Positions 50,451 to 59,200 of a stretch of DNA of 64,000 bases are shown one piece after another. The stretch covers positions 1 to 64,000 of the forward strand of contig CAJULQ010000006.1 of assembly GCA_910587595.1 (NCBI GenBank), in the 5' to 3' direction. A program made the position numbers and the translations under genes. This DNA comes from an uncultured Christensenellaceae bacterium (GTDB lineage Bacteria > Bacillota > Clostridia > Christensenellales > Pumilibacteraceae). The notes beneath the pieces are model-generated. The model made no database searches, had not been told where the DNA came from, and saw nothing but the letters and a program-made list of their open reading frames with translations. How positions within the stretch are numbered: position 1 is the first letter of the stretch; the number at the start of each line of letters is the position of its first letter.

Positions 50451-51683
50451 TTACGCTTTCTTAAACGCCAAGCAAGCATTGTGCCCGCCGAATCCCAAAC
50501 TGGACGAAAGCGCGAACCGTATGTCGGCTTTCACCGCTTTGTTGGGCGTTACGTTCAGATCGCACGCGGGGTCGGGCTCGCGATAGTTTATGGTGGGCGG
50601 CACGATACCGTCGCGCAAAGCGAGCACGGACACAAGCGCTTCCATGGCGCCCGCCGCGCCCAACATATGCCCCGTCATGCTCTTCGTGGAGCTTACCCGC
50701 ACGTTCATGGCCTCTTTCTCGCCGAACGCCTTTTTGATAGCCGCCGTTTCGGTCTTATCGTTGAGCGGCGTGCCCGTGCCGTGCGCGTTGATATACACGC
50801 CGTTGCCCTCTTGTATGCCGCTCTCGCGCATGGCGATCTGCAAGGCGCGCGCGCTCTGCGTTGCCTCCGGATCGGGCGCGGTGATGTGGTGCGCGTCGCA
50901 CGTGTTGCCGTATCCCGTCATTTCGGCGTAGATCTTGGCGCCGCGTTTGCAAGCGTGCTCGTATTCTTCCAAAATAAGGACGGCGCCGCCCTCGCCCATC
51001 ACGAACCCGCCGCGACGCGCGTCGAACGGCAAACTTGCCGCATCGGGATCGGTGGCCGAACTGAGCGCCATGCAGTTGATAAAGCCGCCGTAAGCCAGCG
51101 GATTGACCGCCGCTTCGCTGCCGCCCGCGATCACCGCGTCGGCATAGCCGTGCTTAACGGCGCGGTACGCCTCGCCGATACTGTTGCTGCTCGTGGCGCA
51201 CGCCGTAACGATGGGAAGCGTGGCGCCGCACGCCTTGAACTTGATGGCAATGGTGCCCGCCGCCATGTTGGAGATCATCATGGGCACGAAAAACGGACTG
51301 ATCTTGCGATAGCCGCCTTCGAGCAACTTGGCGTGCTCGGTCATCATCGTGGAAATGCCGCCGATGCCGCTGCCCACGTACACGCCCAAGCGTTCGTTTT
51401 CCACCGTGCCCAAAATGCCGCTGTCTTCCACCGCTTGGGTGGCCGCCGCCAATGCGTATTGCGTGAATAGATCGTTTTTGCGCAATTCGCCTTTGGCCAT
51501 ATACGGCAACGGGTCAAAGTCTTTCACTTCGGCCGCCAACGTCGCCTTAAAGTCGGTCGCGTCGAATTTGGTCACGCGGCCTATGCCGTTTTTACCCTCT
51601 TTGATCGCTTGCCACGCCGTAGTAACGTCTTGCCCCACGGGCGAGATCACGCCCAATCCTGTCACCGCTACGCGTCTTTCCAT
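50451..51683 (-). CDS. fabF: Beta-ketoacyl-ACP synthase II
   Basis: A 410-residue KAS II that condenses malonyl-ACP with acyl-ACP. The catalytic triad is visible: Cys in VTACATSSNSIG (about 163), His in NAHGTGTPLND (about 302) and His in STKSMTGHMLGAAG (about 338). The start MERRVAVTGLGVISPVG is typical. There is no fabB, so FabF should carry all elongation steps. Confidence 0.97.
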   Translation of the reverse strand: MERRVAVTGLGVISPVGQDVTTAWQAIKEGKNGIGRVTKFDATDFKATLAAEVKDFDPLPYMAKGELRKNDLFTQYALAAATQAVEDSGILGTVENERLGVYVGSGIGGISTMMTEHAKLLEGGYRKISPFFVPMMISNMAAGTIAIKFKACGATLPIVTACATSSNSIGEAYRAVKHGYADAVIAGGSEAAVNPLAYGGFINCMALSSATDPDAASLPFDARRGGFVMGEGGAVLILEEYEHACKRGAKIYAEMTGYGNTCDAHHITAPDPEATQSARALQIAMRESGIQEGNGVYINAHGTGTPLNDKTETAAIKKAFGEKEAMNVRVSSTKSMTGHMLGAAGAMEALVSVLALRDGIVPPTINYREPDPACDLNVTPNKAVKADIRFALSSSLGFGGHNACLAFKKA

Positions 51684-51743
51684 ACTTTTGCCTCCGCCTA
51701 TATACGTTTGCTGTTTTGCTTTTTTGTGTGTTCGGGCGCTCGC

Positions 51744-52481
51744 TTAAATATACATGCCGCCGTCCACTTTGATCACTTCGCCGGTAACGTAGCGGTTTTC
51801 GAGGAAGAATACCACCGCTTTGGCCACGTCTTCGGCATGCCCGATAAATCCGAGCGGGATTTGCTTTTTGATGGCGTCTTGCTGTTCGGGCGTGAGCGCG
51901 TCGGTCATGGCCGTGGCAATGAAACCGGGCGCCACCGCGTTACACGTAACGCCGCGACTGCTCAGTTCTCTGGCCACCGTTTTGGTAAGACCGATAAGAC
52001 CCGCCTTGCTGGCCGAATAGTTGATCTGCCCCGCGTTACCCATAAGACCCACCACGCTGCTGATATTGACGATGGCGCCCCCTCTCTGCCGCATGAACGT
52101 TTGCGTGAGATGTTTCACCATGTTGAAAGCGCCTTTGAGATTTACGGCGATCACCTTGTCGAAATCCTCTTCGGTCATGCGCATGATGAGCTTGTCCGCG
52201 GTGATGCCCGCGTTGTTGACAAGGCCGTCCACGCCGCCGAAATCGGCCACGATCTTGTCGCACACCGCTTTGGTGGCGTTGAAATCGGCCACGTTGCACT
52301 CATACGCCTCGGCTTTTACGCCGAACGAACGGAACTGCTCCAATGCGGGCGCGGGATCCACGCCCAAATAGGGAACGGCGATATTCGCGCCCTTTTGCGC
52401 GCACAAAGCGCCGATCGCTTGTCCGATACCGCGCACGCCGCCCGTGACTACCACCGTTTTGCCTTGCAAAATGCTTTCCAT
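51744..52481 (-). CDS. fabG: 3-oxoacyl-ACP reductase
   Basis: A 245-residue short-chain dehydrogenase. It has the NADPH motif TGGVRGIGQAIG (about 13-24), NNAG, the catalytic Ser in NISSVVG, YSASK with catalytic Tyr and Lys, and the C-terminal VTGEVIKVDGGMYI typical of FabG. It reduces beta-ketoacyl-ACP. Confidence 0.97.
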   Translation of the reverse strand: MESILQGKTVVVTGGVRGIGQAIGALCAQKGANIAVPYLGVDPAPALEQFRSFGVKAEAYECNVADFNATKAVCDKIVADFGGVDGLVNNAGITADKLIMRMTEEDFDKVIAVNLKGAFNMVKHLTQTFMRQRGGAIVNISSVVGLMGNAGQINYSASKAGLIGLTKTVARELSSRGVTCNAVAPGFIATAMTDALTPEQQDAIKKQIPLGFIGHAEDVAKAVVFFLENRYVTGEVIKVDGGMYI

Positions 52482-52559
52482 ACTCTTTCCGTTTCTCCTT
52501 ATACGCTACGAAAAAAAGAGAGCGGCCGACGCGGGGATCGTGCCGACGCGCCCTCTTTA

Positions 52560-53402
52560 TTATGCTCTTATTTTGGCCACCAGACCCGTGAGCACCTTGC
52601 CGGGACCCACTTCCGCAAATTCTTCCACGCCCGCGGCCGTCATGTTGGCCACCGTTTGCGTAAAACGCACGGGCGAACACATCTGACGCGCCAGCGTTCG
52701 AATAGCGTCCTCGCCTACGCCGTACGGCTCGGCCGTTAAGTTGGCATACACGGGAATGCGCGGCGCGCGGAACGTAAAGCCGCGCAAAAAGGCCTCGAAC
52801 TCTTCCGCCGCCTCGTTCAATAAAGGGCAGTGAAAGGCGCCCGACACTTTCAGTTTGATGGCGCGCCCGCCCGCCGCCGCGATCGCTTTGGTAAGTTCGG
52901 CCTCGTTTTCGGCCGTGACCGCGATCACCGTCTGTTTGGGCGCGTTGTAGTTGGCCGCCCAGCCGCCGCCTTTTTGCGCCGCATCTTCGGCCTCTTGGGG
53001 CGTTAACCCCACGGCCGCCAGCATGGCGCCGCCTTGCTTTTCGCACGCGGCTTGCATGAGCTCGGCGCGCTTTAAGATGATACGCAAGCCCTCTTCTACC
53101 GTGATCGCGTCCGCATACGCCAAAGCGGGGATCTCGCCCACCGAAAAGCCGCACGCCGCCACGGGCGCGCCGCCTTTTTCTTCGGCGTCGTACGCGTACG
53201 CCAAATCGGCCACGAACATGCACGGTTGCGTGTTCACGGTTTTACTCAATTCTTCCATAGAGCCGCTTTGCATGAGCGCCCCGATGCCGGGACGCACGCG
53301 TTCGGCGGCGTCGAACAGTTCCTTAATGCGCGGAGAGGACAACTCGCACGCCATGCCCGGCGTTTGCGCGCCTTGCCCCGCAAACAAAAAGCCTCTGCGC
53401 AT
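52560..53402 (-). CDS. fabD: Malonyl-CoA:ACP transacylase
   Basis: A 280-residue FabD. LFAGQGAQTPGM opens the protein. The nucleophile motif is GFSVGEIPAL, where most relatives have GHSxGE; the Ser is kept and the adjacent His is Phe. The second catalytic His is in SGAFHCPLL (about 200). It loads malonate on AcpP, whose gene lies 2 bp upstream. Confidence 0.95.
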   Translation of the reverse strand: MRRGFLFAGQGAQTPGMACELSSPRIKELFDAAERVRPGIGALMQSGSMEELSKTVNTQPCMFVADLAYAYDAEEKGGAPVAACGFSVGEIPALAYADAITVEEGLRIILKRAELMQAACEKQGGAMLAAVGLTPQEAEDAAQKGGGWAANYNAPKQTVIAVTAENEAELTKAIAAAGGRAIKLKVSGAFHCPLLNEAAEEFEAFLRGFTFRAPRIPVYANLTAEPYGVGEDAIRTLARQMCSPVRFTQTVANMTAAGVEEFAEVGPGKVLTGLVAKIRA

Positions 53403-53404
53403 GA

Positions 53405-53626
53405 TTACTTTTTCAGCTCGTCGATCTTAGACGCCAATTCGCCTACCGTGGCCACCGCAACGTCGTCGCCGAGCGTTACACCGAACTTTTCTTCCACTTG
53501 CATCATAAGGTCCACTTTATCCAACGAATCGAAACCGAGGTCTTCGAACGTGGTGTCGGCGGTGATGTCGAGCGTTTCGCCCTTGTACTCGTTTACGATT
53601 TCCGATAAAGTCTTCAAAGTTTCCAT
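53405..53626 (-). CDS. acpP: Acyl carrier protein AcpP
   Basis: A 73-residue acidic carrier protein with phosphopantetheine Ser in DLGFDSLDKVDLMM (about 35). Its place between fabH and fabD and its acidic helix II mark it as the fatty-acid carrier. Confidence 0.96.
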   Translation of the reverse strand: METLKTLSEIVNEYKGETLDITADTTFEDLGFDSLDKVDLMMQVEEKFGVTLGDDVAVATVGELASKIDELKK

Positions 53627-53717
53627 TTTTTTCTCCTTGTTGCGGTTTGCCGCTGTTTTGTTGTCTGTTTTTATTTACAAGCGTTCCGAAAACCGAAACG
53701 GCATGTAGCAAAGTTTG

Positions 53718-54677
53718 TTATTTGTTCCACGTGAGCACGGTGGCCGCAGCCGTCATGCCCGCGCCGAACGCCACCAAAAGCAGTTTGTCGCCCTTACGGA
53801 ACTTGCCCGCTTTGGCGTTCTCGTCCAAAAGAACGGGAATGGACGTGGCCGACATGTTGCCGTATTCCGAAATATTGGTGAGCACCTTTTCTTCGGGGAT
53901 ATTGAACCGTTTGCGCGCCGCCTCTATGATACGGATATTGGCTTGGTGGGGCAACACGTAGGCGATATCGGCCACATCCAATTCGGCCGCCGCCAGCGCC
54001 GCCTCCATTTGCCCGATCATTACGTTCACGGCAAATTTGTATGTTTCGGTGCCGTCCATATGTAGCGCCGACTTTTGCTTTTCGGCGGTGGAAAACGGAC
54101 TGTCGCCGTCGGGCGCGGGGGTGTAGATAGTGGTGGGATTGGGCGCGCATACCATGGTCTGCGACAGTAGGCCTTCGCCTTTACGCAAAACAACGGCCGC
54201 CGCGCCGTCGCCGAACAGCACGCACGTGGCGCGGTCCGACCAATCGATCTGTTTGCTCATGGCCTCGCACGCGAGCACGAGCACGTTTTTCGCCTTATCC
54301 GCCCGCATGAACGAATCGGCTATTTCGAAACAGTACAGCATGGCGCTGCAAGCGGCGTTTACGTCGAAACAAGGCGCTTGAATGCCCAGCGCCGCCGCCG
54401 TAAGGCAAGCTTGCGAGGGGGTGACCGTGTCGCCCCGCATGGTGGCGCAGATCACAAGGTCTATATCCTGCGCCGACAGTTGCGCGTCGCGCAAGGCGAT
54501 GTGCGCCGCGTCGGCGGTAAGCGAGGTCAGCGTTTCGTCGGTGATCACGCGGCGGTTGCGAATGCCCGTACGCGTACGGATCCACTCGTCGCTCGTGTCC
54601 ATCATTTTGCTGAGATCGTCATTGGATACTTTTTTTCGGGGCAACGCGCTTCCCGTGCCCGCTATGTAAAAACTCAT
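53718..54677 (-). CDS. fabH: Beta-ketoacyl-ACP synthase III
   Basis: A 319-residue KAS III that starts fatty-acid chains from acyl-CoA and malonyl-ACP. Catalytic Cys in DVNAACSAMLY (about 112), His in LPHQANIRII (about 244) and Asn in EYGNMSATS (about 274) are present. The ATG at 54677 is chosen because MSFYIAGTGSALP matches the family start; an upstream in-frame ATG at 54734 lies close to the promoter. It is the first gene of the fab/acc operon. Confidence 0.96.
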   Translation of the reverse strand: MSFYIAGTGSALPRKKVSNDDLSKMMDTSDEWIRTRTGIRNRRVITDETLTSLTADAAHIALRDAQLSAQDIDLVICATMRGDTVTPSQACLTAAALGIQAPCFDVNAACSAMLYCFEIADSFMRADKAKNVLVLACEAMSKQIDWSDRATCVLFGDGAAAVVLRKGEGLLSQTMVCAPNPTTIYTPAPDGDSPFSTAEKQKSALHMDGTETYKFAVNVMIGQMEAALAAAELDVADIAYVLPHQANIRIIEAARKRFNIPEEKVLTNISEYGNMSATSIPVLLDENAKAGKFRKGDKLLLVAFGAGMTAAATVLTWNK

Positions 54678-54749
54678 CGGTTTTAACTTGTCCTTATCAT
54701 GATTTGCGGCGGGGTGGTATTTTAGGGTGTACACTCCGCCGCTGATTAT

Positions 54750-54778
54750 ATTATATCTTTACTACTACATTCTGTCAA
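54750..54778 (-). promoter_or_regulatory. Perfect consensus promoter of the fab/acc operon
   Basis: TTGACA (54773-54778) and TATAAT (54750-54755) are separated by exactly 17 bp on the minus strand. A second TATAAT overlaps immediately downstream (54745-54750). The leader is about 65 nt. I see no FapR or FabT operator that I can defend. Confidence 0.9.
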
Positions 54779-54932
54779 CCGAAAGTACAAAAAATTACCG
54801 TGATTTTACTATAATATGGGGTAAAACGGGTCATTTTTGCCCCGATACGCCCCTTTTTGCGCGCCGCGCACCACTTGCCCGCGCAAAATATTTAATTTGT
54901 TTTTAATTTTTACGGTTTGGGGCGTCGTAAAC

Positions 54933-54961
54933 TTGATAGTTCGCGCAAAATGCGTTATACT
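54933..54961 (+). promoter_or_regulatory. Promoter of the flavodiiron protein gene
   Basis: TTGATA (54933-54938) and TATACT (54956-54961) are 17 bp apart. GCAAGGAG lies about 11 nt before the ATG at 55004. Confidence 0.8.
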
Positions 54962-55003
54962 ATAAGCCAAGCAAGTCCAAATAAGGCAAGGAGCACCCCA
55001 CCC

Positions 55004-56113
55004 ATGCAAACACAAAAAGCACAGCAGATAGCCGACGGCATTTTCGCCGTGGGCGCCGTAGATACAAACGCCGCCCGTTTCCACGGGTATCACGTAAACC
55101 GCGGCGTAACGTTCAACGCCTATCTCGTAGACAACGGCAACGGCACGTTCACGCTCATAGACACGGTGCACCGCGACAAAACGGATATTTTGTGCGAGCG
55201 TATCGCCTCGGTGACCGCGCCGAGCAACGTGTCCGCCATTATCGTGAACCACACCGAGCCCGACCACAGCGGCGCGCTGCCCGCGCTCTTGCAAAAAACG
55301 GGCGCCGCGGTATACGGCACCGTGGCAGCGGCCAAACTTTTGCAAAACATGTACGGCATCATAGGCGTGCAAACGGTGAAAAACGGCGAAACGCTGTCTA
55401 TAGGCGAACGCGCGTTTACCTTTGCCGCCACCCCCATGGTGCACTGGCCGGACAATATGGTGACCTATCTCGCCAAAGAACGGATCTTGTTTTCCAACGA
55501 CGCGTTCGGGCAACATTACGCCACGCAAGACGCGCTGGATACGGCCAACGACGTCGACGTAGCGATAGCAGAGGCGCAACACTATTTTGCCAATATCGTG
55601 ATGCCCTACCGCGCGCAAGCGGCCAAAGCCACCGAGGCCGCCCTTTCGTTATCGCCTTGCATGATCGCACCCAGCCACGGCGTTGTGTGGACTAAACATA
55701 TCCCCGCGATCGCCAAACTGTACCGCTCGCTTGCGGCGGGCGAAACGCGCGGCGCGGTGCTCGTTTTCGATTCCATGTGGGGCGGCACGGCCGAGCGCGC
55801 GCAAGAGGCGCAACAAACGCTGCGCGCCCATACGGATACTATCGCCGTGTTCGACTTGCGCACGTGCCACCTAAGCGACGTAATGAGCGCATTGGCCGCG
55901 GCCGAACACGTTTGTATCGGCTCGCCCACCTACAACGGCTACCCCACGCCCCGCGTGAGCACGCTCCTTGCCGAGATCGAGGCACTCAAGCCGCCCGTAA
56001 AAGAGTATTCTTTGTTCGGCACGTTCGGTTGGGGCGGCGGCGCGGCCAAAAAGATAGACGAAAAACTAAACGCCTTGGGGCTGACCAAAGCGTTCGACTT
56101 GACAAGAGCATAA
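55004..56113 (+). CDS. Flavodiiron protein (FprA-like)
   Basis: A 369-residue A-type flavoprotein. The N-terminal MBL-like di-iron domain has HTEPDHSG (H83, E85, D87, H88) and a later HWPDNM His. The C-terminal flavodoxin domain (about 245-369) has the FMN loop DSMWGGTAERAQ and SPTYNGYPTP. Such enzymes reduce O2 or NO to protect anaerobes, with electrons from rubredoxin or F420H2. No rubredoxin domain is fused. The gene is monocistronic and divergent from the fab operon. Confidence 0.93.
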   Translation: MQTQKAQQIADGIFAVGAVDTNAARFHGYHVNRGVTFNAYLVDNGNGTFTLIDTVHRDKTDILCERIASVTAPSNVSAIIVNHTEPDHSGALPALLQKTGAAVYGTVAAAKLLQNMYGIIGVQTVKNGETLSIGERAFTFAATPMVHWPDNMVTYLAKERILFSNDAFGQHYATQDALDTANDVDVAIAEAQHYFANIVMPYRAQAAKATEAALSLSPCMIAPSHGVVWTKHIPAIAKLYRSLAAGETRGAVLVFDSMWGGTAERAQEAQQTLRAHTDTIAVFDLRTCHLSDVMSALAAAEHVCIGSPTYNGYPTPRVSTLLAEIEALKPPVKEYSLFGTFGWGGGAAKKIDEKLNALGLTKAFDLTRA

Positions 56114-56131
56114 AAGCATATTTACTTTTTC

Positions 56132-56806
56132 TTATTTATACCAGATCTGCGGACGGGGATGTTCGCGCAAATAGCGCACGAACCGTTGGGGCGACGCGAT
56201 ATCGTCGGGCACAACGGTGGCGGCGATGCCCGCTTGGTACGGATAGTGAAAATCACTGCCGCACACGAGCATCAAATTGTGCTTATCGGCAAACGCACGC
56301 ACTTGTTCTTCATGCCGCAAAAAGTAGGGATGACAGTTGATCTCGGTGCCGTCCATAAATTCGGGATCTTGCGGGAAATGCCCTTGCTCGTCGCGGAACG
56401 GGTGCGATTGAAACATCAGCACGTTGTTATCGTGGCATATTTTATACAGTTCGGCTTGCGACTTGTCGTATAAGCGCGGATTGTCCAACAAAAATTGCTC
56501 GTCTATGCCGTACAGCAAAAATTCGATATACGGACTTTCGGGCGTGGAAATAGCCACTTCGGCGCCCAACAAAACGGGCAATCCCGCCGCGTCGCCCGCC
56601 TCTTTGGCTTTGCGGTATTCGTCGAGATATATTTTGATCTGCTTTTCCCACGTGTCGCCGTAGCGAAACATATACAGCCGCGAATAATGATTGGTGAGAA
56701 ATACCGCCCCGTAACCGGCCGCGCGGTATTTTTCCACAAATTCAACGGGCGTTACTTCGCTGCAAAAACTGACGCCGCTCGTGTGCGTGTGCGTATCTAT
56801 CTTCAT
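56132..56806 (-). CDS. PHP-domain phosphoesterase
   Basis: A 224-residue PHP-family metal-dependent phosphoesterase. It begins KIDTHTHTSG with the first metal-binding His pair; FLTNHYS, LLGAEVAIS, FQSHPFRDEQ and CGSDFHYP supply the later ligands. Members hydrolyse small phosphates or histidinol phosphate. HisK (histidinol phosphatase) is possible in view of the hisC in this window, but it is 53 kb away. The ATG at 56806 overlaps the preceding stop codon by 4 bp. Confidence 0.85.
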   Translation of the reverse strand: MKIDTHTHTSGVSFCSEVTPVEFVEKYRAAGYGAVFLTNHYSRLYMFRYGDTWEKQIKIYLDEYRKAKEAGDAAGLPVLLGAEVAISTPESPYIEFLLYGIDEQFLLDNPRLYDKSQAELYKICHDNNVLMFQSHPFRDEQGHFPQDPEFMDGTEINCHPYFLRHEEQVRAFADKHNLMLVCGSDFHYPYQAGIAATVVPDDIASPQRFVRYLREHPRPQIWYK

Positions 56807-57222
56807 ACCCGTAGGTCTCCTTCTTCTCTCTGTTGCGAACACAATGCCGCCGAGGCGGCGAACCGCGCCGCGTCTATGATGTTTTCGCCTTGCGCCATGC
56901 GCACGGCCAACGCGGATGCAAAGGCGTCGCCCGCGGCGACATTCGGTTCGTCCGCAAACGGGGGCAATATTGTAATCTCTTGCCCCACCGCCACGGCGCC
57001 CTCCGTTTTGCCGGGCAACAACACGATAACGCGCGCGCCCATACCGCGCAACTTTTTAACGGTCAATGCAATATGCACTTCGCAATCGGGCGTTATGCCC
57101 GTATGTTGTTGCGCGGCGGCCGCATCGAGCACGATTGCCTCGGCAGCCGCAAAAGCGTCGGCCGCGTTTGCCGCGTCGGGCGCAAGGCAAGCACACATTC
57201 CTTTGGCGATCGCAAAAATCAA
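56803..57222 (-). CDS. PfkB-family sugar kinase, C-terminal half only
   Basis: A 139-residue product that corresponds to the C-terminal half of a PfkB/ribokinase-type kinase. It has VVLLPGKTEGA-like nucleotide-site residues and NVAAGDAFASALAVRMAQG with the catalytic Asp of the GAGD-type motif. The N-terminal sugar-binding half and lid are missing, because the upstream DNA is the Na/Pi cotransporter gene. A TTG at 57222 overlaps that gene's stop codon by 4 bp and lies 9 nt after GGAGGA, so it may still be translated. An ATG at 57198 is the alternative. It is probably a decaying or repurposed fragment. Confidence 0.6.
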   Translation of the reverse strand: MIFAIAKGMCACLAPDAANAADAFAAAEAIVLDAAAAQQHTGITPDCEVHIALTVKKLRGMGARVIVLLPGKTEGAVAVGQEITILPPFADEPNVAAGDAFASALAVRMAQGENIIDAARFAASAALCSQQREEGDLRV

Positions 57223-58928
57223 AGGGGCGATTCCTCCTTGGCATGGCGGCGCTTGGCTTGTTCTTCGGCTATTTTTTCCATGGCCTCGAGCTGCGAACCC
57301 GAAGGCGATTTGATACTGAAAGCCACATTGGTGAGATGGTCGGCCACGCGCTCCAACGCCGAGATGATCCCGTAAAAATGCGTGCCGCACTCCACCGAGC
57401 AATTGCCGCTGTTGAGCCGCATGATATGATTGTTGCCGAGAACGCTCTTTAGCATATCCGCCTCGGCCTCCAACTTGGAGATCTCTTTAAGCGCCACGTA
57501 GTCGCGATTTTCGAACACGTAGATACTGCGGTCGAACATGTGGCGCACGCGCGCATACATGTTGCGCAGTTCGTCCAGCGCGTCCTCCGAAAAGGCGATG
57601 CCGTTTTCTTGCATGTCTTGCGCCTCTTCCAAAAAGTTTTCGGCGTGGTCGCCAATACGTTCGATGTCGCCGATCACGTGGTGGAGCGTGCCCACCAACT
57701 TTTCGTCGCTGCGCGGCAGATTGAGCGACGCCATTTTAATGAGATAGCGCGCCACCCCTTTGTTGATAAAGTTGATTTTTTCTTCGGTCTGCAGTATCTT
57801 TTCGCGCTCGGCCAAACTGCCCGAAACAATGGCGTTAAAGCCGCGGTCGAGGTTTTCTTGCGCCATGTGCGCCATGTTGGAAACCTCTTTGAGAACTTGC
57901 GCCACCGCAATGGGGGGCGTGTGCAAAATGCGGTCGTCTATGTAATACATTTTGGGCACGCTGTCGTCGCCCTTTTTCTCGCGCACCAAAAGCGTGGCAA
58001 GTCTTGTAAGCGGCTTCATAAACGGCACCAACAACAGCGTGGTGATGATGTTGAAAAACACGTGAAAGAGCGCCACTTGCATTTGCGGACTGGACGACAT
58101 GGCGCTAAGCAGCCACACGGCTTGCCTACGGAATATCCAAATAAAGGTGGTGAACACCACCGTGCCGATGGCGTTGAACAACAAGTGGATCACGGCCGTG
58201 CGCTTTGCGTTGGTGCTCGCGCCGAACGACGCCAAAATGGCCGTTACGCACGTGCCGATGTTGGTGCCGAGCACCACGAACAGCGCGCTCTGCATGGGAA
58301 TGATCCCCGCGCCCGTCATGGTGACCAATATGGCCGTCATGGCGGCCGACGATTGAAAGAGCGCCGTGCACACAATGCCTATCAAAATAAGCACCAACGG
58401 GAAATCGACTTTCAAAAACACCGTGTTGAGCGCCGACGCTATCTTTTGCGTTTTGAACGCGTCGCTCATAAAGGTGAGCCCCACGAACATAAGCCCCAAG
58501 CCCGTAACAGCCGACCCCACTTTTTTCACGGTGTCGTTTTTGGAAACCATATTCATGACCACGCCGATAAAGGCAAGCACCGCCATATAGGTGCTCAAAC
58601 TGAACCCCGACAGCGCTATAATAACGCCCGTGAGCGTGGTGCCGATATTGGCGCCCATGATGATGGCCGTGGCCTGCAACAGCGTCATCAGTCCCGCGTT
58701 CACAAAGCCGATCACCATAACGGTGGTGGCGGCCGACGAACTTACGAGCACCGTGGCCACCGCGCCCACGCCGATGCTGGCAAAGCGGTTGTTGCTGATC
58801 TTGCCGAACAGCTTGCGCATGCCTTTGCCCGCGCTACGCTCCAAGCCGTCGCTAAGCATTTTCATGCCCGTCATCAGAACGCCCAACCCCGCCAAGAGCA
58901 TTACTATCGCTTTGATTAACTCCGCCAT
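57219..58928 (-). CDS. Na+/phosphate cotransporter with PhoU domain
   Basis: A 569-residue NptA/PhoU-type protein. Residues 1-310 contain about eight transmembrane helices with two inverted Na_Pi_cotrans repeats, including the paired FQSSAAMTAILVTMTGAG and SSSAATTVMVIG motifs (QSS signature). The C-terminal 220 residues form a helical PhoU-like domain. It imports phosphate using the sodium gradient. AGAGGTAAC precedes the ATG at 58928, and a good promoter lies upstream. Confidence 0.93.
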   Translation of the reverse strand: MAELIKAIVMLLAGLGVLMTGMKMLSDGLERSAGKGMRKLFGKISNNRFASIGVGAVATVLVSSSAATTVMVIGFVNAGLMTLLQATAIIMGANIGTTLTGVIIALSGFSLSTYMAVLAFIGVVMNMVSKNDTVKKVGSAVTGLGLMFVGLTFMSDAFKTQKIASALNTVFLKVDFPLVLILIGIVCTALFQSSAAMTAILVTMTGAGIIPMQSALFVVLGTNIGTCVTAILASFGASTNAKRTAVIHLLFNAIGTVVFTTFIWIFRRQAVWLLSAMSSSPQMQVALFHVFFNIITTLLLVPFMKPLTRLATLLVREKKGDDSVPKMYYIDDRILHTPPIAVAQVLKEVSNMAHMAQENLDRGFNAIVSGSLAEREKILQTEEKINFINKGVARYLIKMASLNLPRSDEKLVGTLHHVIGDIERIGDHAENFLEEAQDMQENGIAFSEDALDELRNMYARVRHMFDRSIYVFENRDYVALKEISKLEAEADMLKSVLGNNHIMRLNSGNCSVECGTHFYGIISALERVADHLTNVAFSIKSPSGSQLEAMEKIAEEQAKRRHAKEESPL

Positions 58929-59011
58929 GTTACCTCTTTTTGTCCGATGTATACAACGTGTAGCCTTCGCCGTTGTGTATTGGCGGAATTTTCGCAAAAT
59001 CCACCGATACC

Positions 59012-59040
59012 ATTGTAGCACGGCGCCGAAAAATCGTCAA
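59012..59040 (-). promoter_or_regulatory. Promoter of the Na/Pi cotransporter gene
   Basis: TTGACG (59035-59040) and TACAAT (59012-59017) are 17 bp apart on the minus strand. No Pho box was recognised. Confidence 0.7.
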
Positions 59041-59136
59041 GCATTCCGCGCGAGGACGAATAAAACGCAACGCGCCCGTTTATGCCGCCCGCCATAACAA
59101 AACTATGGGCAAAATGCGTGTTTTATTCCAAAACGA

Positions 59137-59165
59137 TTGCCAAAAAACGACATCGGTGGTATGCT
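59137..59165 (+). promoter_or_regulatory. Promoter of the mazG-dus operon
   Basis: TTGCCA (59137-59142) and TATGCT (59160-59165) are 17 bp apart. AAAGGTG lies about 9 nt before the ATG at 59201. Confidence 0.65.
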
Positions 59166-59200
59166 ATGTATCCAAGCTATTATTAAAAGGTGAAAAAGAA

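Noticed and set aside
54679..54800. FapR or FabT operator upstream of fabH
   Set aside because: The AT-rich sequence around the -10 box has short palindromic pieces, but none matches a known operator well enough to claim.
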